Below the pieces are notes generated by a model. It worked only from the letters and a program-made list of their open reading frames with translations. It searched no databases and was not told the origin of the DNA. Below are positions 1 to 6,798 of a stretch of DNA of 13,224 bases, piece after piece. Position 1 is the stretch's first letter; each line of letters opens with the position of its first letter. The DNA is taken from the NCBI GenBank assembly GCA_003024985.2, contig PXIH01S0015305.1, one strand, 5' to 3'. Made by a program: the position numbers and the translations under genes. The DNA is from Euperipatoides rowelli. Its lineage: Eukaryota > Onychophora > Udeonychophora > Euonychophora > Peripatopsidae.

Positions 1-856
1 AACACACGAACACACAAAAACATAGTAGCCTATGTATACAGCATATAGATTTGTTTGACTCATCAGCAATTCACCCTATCCCAAAATAATTTTTCTCCCT
101 ATTGCCCAATTATTTGAAATGTTCAGTAAAGATTCAATTGAACTGCCTCAGCAGTTTAAGATTATTTTTTATAAAACCCATTTTAAATTTTATTTGCAGA
201 AAGTTATTAATTTTTTTTTGTAGTTTCTTTTAAATCAGATAATAACACAATAATTGAACTCTATACCGAAATGGAAATACAATGAATAAAGTAATTAATT
301 ATAGAAATGCTTTATCATAAAGCTCCAACAAGCGCGAATAATGATTAAAATCTGCAATTAAATTACTTTTATTTTTTCCTTCACAAAATAGGATCTAATA
401 TCATCTTGTGTAACTGAAATGCGTATTCCGTTAGCTAATAGATTTACTTCGTTATCTTATTCTCTCACCGTCATAACGTCAGCACCGAGGCAAAGAAAAC
501 CTTCGGCTCCAATGATTTTGAGAACAATTTAATCGATTTTTGATCAACTATGAGATCAAATTGAAAATAGAATAATCGGAGAAGCAGAAAGAAAACTATT
601 AAAATATAAGAAACGGAGTTTCTAATCAAATAAGTTGACGATACTGTAAATAAAGATGTAGTTGCTTTGACATTTAAATTGCGACATTTATTCTATTTGC
701 AGCAATTAACAAAAAAAAAATAGCTTGTATTGACAATTTCTGAGAAGTCATCAGCAGAAATAATTTAAAACAAAATTAATTTTCATAAGGCCAAATATTT
801 TTTCTCCGTTTTAAATAATCTTCAAGGAAATGATTATTGAGGAAGTTTGCATTAAT
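1..856. other. AT-rich flank without a recognisable gene
   Basis: No open frame longer than a few dozen codons and no recognisable protein motif is present. The stretch is mostly A/T runs with in-frame stops on both strands. Two small structures stand out. One is a short inverted repeat at about 141-156 (arms AACTGC and GCAGTT). The other is a GC-richer island at about 419-525 that is open in more than one frame and is listed separately. The 3' A-tail of element B appears to end at its right edge, so this is probably sequence flanking that old insertion. Confidence 0.5.
361..528 (-). other. GC-richer island with a short open frame; possible exon remnant
   Basis: On the minus strand one frame is open from 528 to 361 (about 55 codons) except for a single TAA at 457-459, and ends at a TAA at 358-360. 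It reads IGAEGFLCLGADVMTVRE before the stop and resumes with NLLANGIRISVTQDD. A GTGAGA sequence after the ATGACG codons resembles a splice donor. A plus-strand frame is also open from an ATG at 420 for 37 codons, so coding strand and reality are both uncertain. Base composition is visibly richer in G/C than the surroundings. I do not recognise the product. It may be a host exon relic or chance. Confidence 0.15.
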
Positions 857-971
857 CTTTTCTTTTTTTTTTTAAAAAAAAGGCCATAGCCCTAACTTTA
901 TAAGAATTAAATAAATTCAAAGTGATACATTAATATATAATAATTTTATATTTACTACAATTCACATTTTA

Positions 972-1005
972 AACTTGTTAACTAAGTAGGCTACTTTAAC
1001 AAGTT
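972..1005. repeat. 34-nt imperfect palindrome (hairpin)
   Basis: The 9-nt arm AACTTGTTA pairs with TAACAAGTT at the far end, and an inner AAGTAG pairs with CTACTT around a single G. Only a 3-nt bulge (ACT) interrupts the stem. It lies just beyond the end of element B's coding relic, in what would be its 3' UTR on the minus strand. Confidence 0.6.
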
Positions 1006-1300
1006 GTTTGAAATTTATTGAAGTAAAGTACATTGGATTTAGTCTACACCAGAAACGTTCTAATACATCTTATTTTCCAGATGCTGCAAAGGATGATATT
1101 TACAATATTCTCAATTTATTGGGATAATGAATTGGGTATTACTGATATCTTATTATATTTGTATACCTGTACTCCTAAAATCCGTTTTTATTATTTTCAA
1201 ACCATTGCCTTTATTAGCTGAGTAAATTGATAATATTAAATAAAATGTGGTCCATGTCTGCCATTCTTGTACATAGTGGTGAAATTCTGAATTTTAATTT

Positions 1301-1319
1301 ACTTAACCAGCTTTTCTTT
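1301..1319. repeat. Left target-site duplication of element A
   Basis: ACTTAACCAGCTTTTCTTT here matches ACTTACCAGCTTTTCTTT at 6781-6798, with one extra A in this copy and an exact 13-bp core, CCAGCTTTTCTTT. The copies flank the 3' tail and 5' end of element A. A further TTAAT match just outside (1294-1298 and 6775-6779) makes the exact outer limit uncertain by a few bases. Confidence 0.8.
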
Positions 1320-1339
1320 CTCTCTCTCTCTTCTTTTTT
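1320..1339 (-). repeat. A-rich and GA-repeat tail at the 3' end of element A
   Basis: On the minus strand the end reads AAAAAAGAAGAGAGAGAGAG and runs straight into the target-site duplication, which begins AAAGAAAAGCTGG. A tail of A followed by a purine microsatellite suits target-primed reverse transcription, with later repeat expansion. Confidence 0.65.
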
Positions 1340-1554
1340 GAGGGGTTTGTCCCACAAAAACAAAAGATACTTTATTTCAGAAAAGGCATACAAAGCAAGA
1401 GAAAACATGTACTGCATGGATCAAAGAAAATACACAGCCCAGAATAATGCAAAAATAGAACAATAAAATAACTACAAAACGAGCTAGTGAATCGAACACG
1501 TCCCACTTAAATAATCATATAACGATACACACACAATTCAAATGCAGAGTCATA
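1340..1554 (-). other. 3' UTR of element A
   Basis: This is the stretch between the last in-frame stop of the ORF2 relic (TGA, 1555-1557) and the A-tail. No protein motif is seen. It holds the AATAAA signal and ends with GGGACAAACCCCTC just before the A-run. A plus-strand open frame at 1227-1466 is antisense to it and crosses the element boundary, so it is not a gene. Confidence 0.5.
1371..1376 (-). promoter_or_regulatory. Polyadenylation signal of element A
   Basis: AATAAA on the minus strand (TTTATT on plus) lies about 31 nt upstream of the A-tail that starts at 1339, the normal spacing for a cleavage and polyadenylation signal. Confidence 0.6.
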
Positions 1555-1830
1555 TCATGCATACAACCCATCCTTTAAGAAAACATTAAAATATTTGACC
1601 ACATACTGGTTTTTCCATTTGATATTAAACTCAGAAGCTGCCCTCAACCTGAAATCACTCACAGAAAGCTGAAGACACTGAATCTGAAAGTATGCCCAGG
1701 GCCTTAACATTACATTTTGGAAGACACAAAAATTCCTTATTTTCCAAATGATAAGGTATACAAAAAAAACAATACAGGCAAAACCTGATTGTGCTTCATT
1801 GCAATAATAATAGTGTTGCTACAATTACAA
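1555..1830 (-). other. C-terminal segment of element A ORF2
   Basis: An open minus-strand frame runs through NEAQSGFACIVFFVY, LIIWKIRNFCVFQNVML and then about 55 more codons to a TGA at 1555-1557. The W-K-x-R-N motif followed by F is the conserved end region of L1-group ORF2 proteins. Finding it in a long open stretch puts the real ORF2 stop at 1555. An ambiguous base sits nearby at 1864. Confidence 0.65.
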
Positions 1831-1893
1831 TTAAAAAAAATCAAAGTCAAAGAACAACAACAANAATCTAGACCTAAAGTCAAAAAAATATTC

Positions 1894-2327
1894 ACACTGA
1901 AATAATATGTGATGAACGGATTTGTCAGAATTACATAAGGGTCATACACTTGGAATTTGAAAGTTGTATTGCTGAATTAAAAGATCCTTAGTAAAAACGT
2001 ATGAGTTAATATTCGAAAGACAAAAGCAAAAATGTTAGGAGCCACACCCAGCTTTTTAAATTGCTTGTAAATGGGCAACAGGAGTTTTAATTCCTGANTA
2101 GGCATATAATCATGTTGCAGGATGGAGATATATTCCTTATAACTAAATTGTGATCCCAGATTAAAATTAAACAGATCAATAGTATCTTGATAAGTTACTC
2201 TCAGTTGACTAAAAACTGCCAATTTTACAAAAATCGGAAGAGGCCTATCTGTGGGCTCAACCGACTGAGCAATGACCAGGTCCCTGCCATACCTTATATA
2301 ACCCAGAAAAATTTCTCCTGATGACAT
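1894..2327 (-). other. Post-RT region and Cys/His finger of element A ORF2
   Basis: A 116-codon open piece (2327-1977) contains a VFRILTHTFLLR segment typical of the sequence just before the finger. After a frame change, (stop)PLCNSDKSVHHILFQCEY lies at 1944-1888. The pattern is C-x2-C...H-x4-C with the first Cys codon now TGA, one base from TGT or TGC. This finger is a known feature of the C-terminal domain of L1/Tx1 and related LINEs. One ambiguous base is at 2098. Confidence 0.75.
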
Positions 2328-2434
2328 GAATTAGTAGTCAACTTCATGTAGGCCCAAACACCCCTGCCCCAAAGTCCTAACTATTCTTGCCCTAGAAGCC
2401 AGGATCAATTTTGTACCCTACAGGATACTATGCA

Positions 2435-3420
2435 CTACCCCATATAGCTGAGCAACAAAAGATTTGGTAAAAAAAAATGTGGAATGTAAAAATACAATTT
2501 AGAAAACATATAAAAGTTTACTGTCTTAACTTTGCTCGCCAGAGACAGATACTTTCCGTGAAGCTGGGTTTTGATAAACTTAAAATATGTTAAAACATCA
2601 TTCTGAATTACATTGTGTGCTACATTACCAAGCAACGAATAAGGAATTCCCAGAAATCTTCCCGGAACACCACTACCTCTAACCAAATCAACTTCACCTA
2701 TAGCTGGAATCCAGATACATGTCTTGAAATGATTCACAATTGACCCAGACTCCCGAGTAAAGTCATTAATTACTTGCAGATCCCTTGCAATATTCCTACG
2801 ACCATGAACTAAACTGGTTATGTCATCAACAAAGGAAATTGCAGTAATACTTGAATTAAGCGAAGGAATGAAAATTTCAATATTTAACTTATTTAAATTG
2901 ACCAACAAGCTGTCAATGTACATTGCAAAGAGGTTAGTGCTCAGGAGAGACCCTTGGGGAATCTTCCACTTCACTCACCCATAATATAAATTCCCCCTGT
3001 ATTTTATAGAAACATTTTTTGTTAAGAATGTAATTGACGAGCCCACAGGTAAGATTTGAAGCCCCAAACAATCTTAGCAGGGCATTAACCAGATACACAT
3101 GATAGACATAATTGAATGTATTGTGAACATCCACAAAAATGATTACAGTTTCTCCATCTCTAGAGCATTTAGCAGATTGAACAAACTGCTTAAGCAATTA
3201 AATTGGGATATGAATTGACCTGCCCTTTATAGCAAAGTGACAGGGGGATAACAACTTGCCCAACACACTATTCAAATGATAGTTTAATATCCCTGAAAAA
3301 TTATAGACTCAATATCCTCTATATTAATTGGCCTAGTATTGCCAATAGCCAAGGGCTTATTCTAAGGCGCCAACTTTTTCTTGTGTAGAACCATATTGGA
3401 GTGTATTAAGTCAGAGTAAA
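2435..3420 (-). other. Reverse transcriptase domain of element A ORF2
   Basis: RT motifs appear in order on the minus strand: NTRPINIEDIES (about 3345-3305); HFAIKGRSIHIPI (about 3239-3200); FVDVHNTFNYVYH (about 3136-3098), where the usual KAFD Asp is Asn; IPQGSLLSTNLFAMYIDSLL; and FVDD at 2833-2822, the intact catalytic YADD-type motif. FLGIPY and SLASKVKTVNFYMFSKLYFY follow as the thumb region. The reading frame switches between about 2974 and 2934, where the two pieces overlap in different frames. The style (RPI, QGSLLS, FVDD, FLG, then VNxYxxSKL) fits L1/Tx1-group RTs. Confidence 0.85.
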
Positions 3421-4199
3421 TGTAAGGAATACTTAACCATAGGTTATATAATTTCACTAGATTAGGCACAAAAGCAAGCAAAAAAAATTAAATCTATTTA
3501 CAGTGATTAAATCAAAGCCCTAGAACTGTGAGCATTTAATTGCAAACAGTATCAGAAATAATTTGCTCAGAAATCAAAAAATTAAACTGGGACTGTACAT
3601 CAACAGAAATAGGAAACCTTGACTCTGTCAAGGTTGATATCAATATCAAGAAAATAACAATAAACATTTGAGAAATAATGATAAATATGATTGATCATTG
3701 GGAGACAAGACACCTCTCACACATAAAACTTATTGGGGGTACAGCATGCTTTTTAAAGTAAAGAGATGTAGTAAGAGAAGTGATCTCCCCTTTAGAAGCC
3801 ATAATAGGCTTTTTTAACATTGTGTATTGGTATTTTTGAACATCCCAATATAAAGCTGAATGCTCCTTTACACACTTAAGATAAAAGGGAAGCTGAGTGT
3901 GCTCAATATTCTTTAAATGAGATAATAATACTATCCAGTTGCCCTAACAGTCGACTATTCCACTGCTTTAGATGTTAACTATAAGTCAAAAACCTCTATA
4001 TAAAATCATTCTTAAAATCAAAATAATAACCCGAGTCAAAATTGGAAAAAAATAAGCAATTGAGCCTGAGGGTAAGTCTCAGCAAAGAATTTTTTGTTTA
4101 ACAGAAGCCCAGGAGAGATAAAAGGGTGGCTGCGCAAAACTGCATAAATAAGTATTTACTGTGCACTACTAGAGCCTATAGACAAAAATAAAGCTGCAT

Positions 4200-4556
4200 G
4201 GTTGGAGAATGATGCACACTAAATTCAGAAATAGTAAAAAAATGATTAGAGACAAAAATATAATCTAAAACGTTAGAGGTGGTTGAAAGATTGTTGGGGT
4301 ATTCAGGATACCCTCACCAACTGTGTCACATTGACAAGCCGCAACCAACCAGCTGAACCTGGAAAAATTATCCTGCACCAAATCTTTGTGATTAAAATCT
4401 CCCCTATTACTATAGCATTGTACCTTGCTGATAAACTAGCAATAAGCTCCTGAAAAATAAGTTGTTTTTGAGCAAGTGAATTAGGTGCATAATAATTACA
4501 ATTAAAACCTGTGAGGCATTGTAAATCATAGATACAATGATGTATCTATAGTTGGC

Positions 4557-4589
<33 letters not shown>

Positions 4590-4857
4590 ATTTTGAGGCT
4601 AGACATCACCAAGCTCTTAGCAACAATTGTCATTACTCCCCTATATGCCTTTATGGCTATCCCATGCAAAATGTTATAATATTTTTCAAACATTGCCAAC
4701 CTATCACCACCCCTCCCCCCAGCACATAGCTTCATTTCTTGAATAAGGCAATTTGATTGCTAAGCAAGAATTTCTGTAACTGTTTTTTTTTTAATAAAGG
4801 AATTCAGGCCACGAATATTCACAGAAGCTAGCTTAAATTTAATATTTGCATTTGCCA
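4200..4857 (-). other. Endonuclease domain of element A ORF2
   Basis: The frame opens with KLASVNIRGLNS, the AP-endonuclease beta strand with its conserved Asn. A stop (TAG) precedes CLIQEMKL, where the QE at 4741-4736 supplies the metal-binding Glu. AYRGVMTIVAKSL follows, then a microsatellite. YAPN at 4491-4480 and GDFN at 4402-4391 are the next two signature motifs, with a one-base frame change just before GDFN. LDYIFVSNHFF and SVHHSPT finish the domain. In the last motif the usual SDH reads H-H (4214-4209), so the catalytic Asp looks replaced by His. The order and spacing match APE-type LINE endonucleases. Confidence 0.8.
4563..4589. repeat. TC dinucleotide microsatellite inside the endonuclease relic
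   Basis: The run is an uninterrupted (TC)13-14, with a short imperfect extension to 4556. On the minus strand it reads as alternating Glu and Arg codons inserted after MSSLKI. It falls in coding sequence, so it expanded after the element stopped being constrained. Confidence 0.85.
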
Positions 4858-5426
4858 CGATTCAGTATCAAAGAGAAGGGAAAAAAATCACCACCACAAC
4901 CCCAAGGCTGGTACGCTTTACTAAAAACAAGATGGGCCATAATGGCAATGAAGCAAAGAAAAAAAACAGTAACATATAAACACAATATAAACATGAGTAA
5001 GAATAAAAAGGAAAGACCAGAATAAATAACTAAAAAAAAAGAATTCTACCTTCACTAGAATACGTAGCCAAAAGTAACCAGAGAACAAAAAAACACCCCA
5101 CCCTCCCGGCAGAAACCCCCCATAACAGATAGATACAAAAAAAAACAATAAACAAAAAGGAGACAGTAAAGAATGTAAAATGTTTTGATACAAATATACT
5201 TACTGGCATTATTGTAACAGATGTATTCCAATAAATAAAGATAAGCACATATTGCAGCAAGCCATATATGCTACAAGTCATAAATAAAAATAAACAAAGC
5301 ACAAAGGAAACAAAAAACAAAAAAACTTACCCCAGCATTACTGTTGTTCGAGAATACAAATGGCATATGACTTGTAATGACAATAATTGCTAAATAGCAA
5401 ACTAAATAAGCAATCTTAGCATACAT
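4858..5426 (-). other. Long spacer between ORF1 and ORF2 of element A
   Basis: The stretch is about 570 nt. On the minus strand it is T-rich, which gives two overlapping hydrophobic open frames (5320-5030 and 5193-4921) with strongly biased composition. I regard these as composition artefacts. Two GTAAGT sequences on the minus strand (near 5326-5334 and 5197-5205) resemble splice donors. No protein motif is seen, and the spacer is long for an L1-type element. Confidence 0.45.
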
Positions 5427-5443
5427 TTAGTCGAGGTTTCTTG

Positions 5444-5453
5444 CCCCCCCCCC
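5444..5453. repeat. Ten-base C/G homopolymer near the ORF1 end
   Basis: Ten C on plus (ten G in the sense strand of ORF1) encode a Gly run just before the stop at 5427. A run this long is a slippage site, so the local frame could differ from the ancestral one. Confidence 0.7.
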
Positions 5454-5816
5454 TCTCTCCGGTATCTCAGACTCATTTACAGAATGTGCATCCAATGATG
5501 AACCTGGAAGATAACCTGCATCATGAAAAGTATTTATTGCACACTATGAAACAGCATTCTGTCCATCCACCAATCCTTTAGAACCAGATCCAACAACTGT
5601 AATTGTGAGTCTATAATTCTCTGAAGCTGCTCATGATCAATTCTCTCCTGGGTTGAGATGCCCTGGCACCCTCAAGATTAGCCATGGGAGTAGAATCCAT
5701 CACCGCTGAAGGCTTAGGCTTGTCTGCACTCTTCTGAACAACTTGACTATAAGTCACAAAGCAGGAATGCTGCACCCTGACCTGCAAAGATTTACAGTGG
5801 TACACCACTTGTAAGA

Positions 5817-5834
5817 ACACACTCTTACACTATG
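5817..5834. repeat. 18-bp direct repeat, copy 1 (within ORF1)
   Basis: ACACACTCTTACACTATG occurs here and again, identical, at 6661-6678 in the 5' UTR of the same element, 844 bp away in the same orientation. Flanking bases do not match. Confidence 0.75.
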
Positions 5835-6300
5835 AGAAGGGCTCTTGCACAAAAACAGACTTAAGTACGTCCAAAAATGGTTAGCCATCCAGACAAAAAT
5901 GAGCTTGACTTGATCGAGCAAGGCAAATCATTCGCAGTCACATCATTATTCATCTGAAGGTTCACATTCACAGGCAATGTAGACACATAGCATCCTCACC
6001 CAGCTGTCTATAAGTAGGCTTCATATCCAACACTGTCCTAAATGGTTGTAAAATATTGTCCAATTCTGCAAATACAGCTCTGACAGGGAGCTACAGAACA
6101 GAGAACTTGAATATGCTAGTGTTGGTCACAGCACTGGTGTACAACACAAAATCCTCCTCAAGTCTAACAAAAGTTTTTTTTAACAAATCCATGGCTTCCA
6201 CATTTCGAAATGCAACAAAATGATATGCAGGTATATGTAGCTTAGTATATTCCTCAAAGTGCAACAGACATACAATGATATCCACAATGTCTATAATCAT

Positions 6301-6780
6301 TCATAACAATACTTTCTGGTATTTGAAATTACCATCTGACCACAACAAAAACGGCTGAAGTTTCACATACCAGCAAAGAAAAACCATTGAAATTATTTAT
6401 TATTGACTCTTTAAGACTGCTAACTGGAAACGAAACACTGGTAGCATTCATGTTAGCAGAAAAAAAACTTATTGTTGTATACCTTAGCCACCAAGGCCTA
6501 AGAGATACTAATACTCAATACAATAGACATAATTCTGGGAAATGTTATCGGCACAAAACTGTGTATTAAGACCACTTGTGTTGCTATATTTCAACATTAA
6601 ATCCACTTGAACATAAATAAATAAAAAATAATATGATGAAAGCAGCCACTATCCCTTTAGACACACTCTTACACTATGTCGTATTAAATAAAAACTATGT
6701 AAAAACAGTAAAACTTGATATAAATTACAAGGCGCTGACCCCTGGTAGATCTGTAATCCACCAAATGTGACGTCTTAATG
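6301..6780 (-). other. 5' UTR and presumed internal promoter region of element A
   Basis: No frame fits the ORF1 relic upstream of 6300. The first 50 nt of the element (about 6780-6730 on the minus strand) are clearly more GC-rich than the rest of the window and contain TGACGTC in plus orientation (6768-6774), close to a CRE/bZIP site. LINE 5' UTRs usually hold an internal promoter, but nothing more specific can be shown. A plus-strand open frame at 6387-6569 is antisense and has no recognisable motif. Confidence 0.4.
6661..6678. repeat. 18-bp direct repeat, copy 2 (within 5' UTR)
   Basis: Identical to 5817-5834. It may mark a small internal rearrangement or a repeated regulatory sequence of the element; the sequence alone does not say which. 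Confidence 0.75.
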
Positions 6781-6798
6781 ACTTACCAGCTTTTCTTT
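6781..6798. repeat. Right target-site duplication of element A
   Basis: ACTTACCAGCTTTTCTTT is the partner of 1301-1319. On the minus strand it encodes KEKLVS of element B in frame with HNKLPV just upstream, so this copy keeps the ancestral length and the left copy gained one base. Confidence 0.8.

Larger units (their letters stand above)
857..1319 (-). pseudogene. Element B, 3' part: C-terminal end of an L1-like ORF2, 3' UTR and A-tail
   Basis: Reading from 1319 down on the minus strand, one frame gives KLKFRISPLCTRMADMDH followed by ILFN. This is the C-terminal zinc-finger region of L1-type ORF2 proteins (usual pattern C-x2-C...H-x4-C). The first Cys is Ser here and the last is Ile, so the finger is broken. 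After several stops another stretch reads IENIVNIILCSIWKIRCIR, the W-K-x-R motif near the ORF2 C-terminus, with a TAG at 1044-1046. On the minus strand an 11-A run plus GAAAAG at about 873-857 could be the poly(A) tail, giving a 3' UTR of about 170 nt. The matching upstream half of the same protein lies at 6799-7730, because element A is inserted between them. Confidence 0.65.
1555..4857 (-). pseudogene. Element A ORF2 relic: AP endonuclease-reverse transcriptase
   Basis: The relic spans about 3.3 kb, or 1,100 codons, close to the usual size of L1/Tx1 ORF2. This protein nicks the target DNA and reverse-transcribes the element RNA at the nick. In order it has an endonuclease (4857-4200), a linker (about 4200-3420), a reverse transcriptase palm and thumb (about 3420-2435), a C-terminal region (2327-1977), a Cys/His finger (1944-1894) and a terminal segment with a WKIRN motif (1746-1555). 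Each domain is recognisable but the frame changes several times: in the endonuclease at GDFN, near 2934-2974 between RT pieces, and around 1950. In-frame stops are common and a TC microsatellite sits inside the endonuclease. The first recognisable codons are around 4857; TGA codons lie in frame just upstream, and no clear ATG opens the frame. Confidence 0.8.
5427..6300 (-). pseudogene. Element A ORF1 relic, RRM-like RNA-binding protein
   Basis: ORF1 proteins of Tx1/L1 elements bind element RNA and usually carry an RRM-like fold followed by CCHC knuckles. From an ATG at 6300 one frame gives PAYHFVAFRNVEAMDLLKK, the 'xVTFxxxEAAxxLL' pattern of the first RRM-like half. After a TAG it continues LPVRAVFAELDNILQPF and TVLDMKPTYRQLGE, resembling the second half (LP..., L..FG.V). 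In another frame YVSTLPVNVNLQMNNDV follows. A YHCKSLQVRVQHSC segment (about 5797-5756) could be a decayed zinc knuckle. A Ser/Pro/Lys-rich segment and an acidic tail (DAHSVNESEIPERGGG) end at TAA 5427-5429. Several frameshifts and stops break it. The total of about 290 codons is a normal size, and the start is tentative. Confidence 0.55.
1320..6780 (-). mobile_element. Element A: near full-length, degenerate L1/Tx1-like non-LTR retrotransposon
   Basis: The element is about 5.46 kb and has, in minus-strand order, a 5' UTR (6780-6301), ORF1 relic (6300-5427), spacer (5426-4858), ORF2 relic (4857-1555), 3' UTR (1554-1340) and an A-rich/GA-rich tail (1339-1320). It is bounded by an 18-19 bp target-site duplication. 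Two ORFs, an AP-type endonuclease upstream of the RT, a CCHC-type finger after the RT and an A-rich tail are the known layout of the L1/Tx1 group. I place it there by motif style, not by phylogeny. Many stops and frameshifts show it is dead. It inserted into an older L1-like copy (element B). Confidence 0.8.

Noticed and set aside
1033-1221. 62-codon plus-strand open frame
   Set aside because: It is antisense to the C-terminal relic of element B, where the minus strand carries the IWKIR motif.
1214-1417. 67-codon minus-strand open frame
   Set aside because: It is a chance fusion: the first half is the UTR and GA tail of element A, and the second half is the finger region of element B. It is useful as evidence of the junction but is not a gene.
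1227-1466. 79-codon plus-strand open frame
   Set aside because: It is antisense to the A/B junction and to A's 3' UTR, with no recognisable motif.
1484-1510. tRNA-like B box (GTGTTCGATTCAC on the minus strand)
   Set aside because: No A box, anticodon arm or acceptor stem can be found at the right distance upstream. It lies in element A's 3' UTR.
1737-1949. 70-codon minus-strand open frame as a separate gene
   Set aside because: It is a wrong-frame reading. The finger (PLCN...HHILFQC) and the WKIRN motif of element A ORF2 lie in the other minus-strand frames of the same stretch.
4526-4735. Arg/Glu dipeptide-repeat protein
   Set aside because: The repeat is a TC microsatellite within the endonuclease relic. 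The flanking codons carry endonuclease motifs.
4921-5320. Two overlapping hydrophobic open frames that resemble membrane proteins
   Set aside because: They come from a T-rich strand in the ORF1-ORF2 spacer. The Phe/Leu/Val richness is what T-rich codons give, and no family motif is seen.
6387-6569. 60-codon plus-strand open frame
   Set aside because: It lies antisense in the 5' UTR of element A, has no motif, and its length is within chance for this composition.
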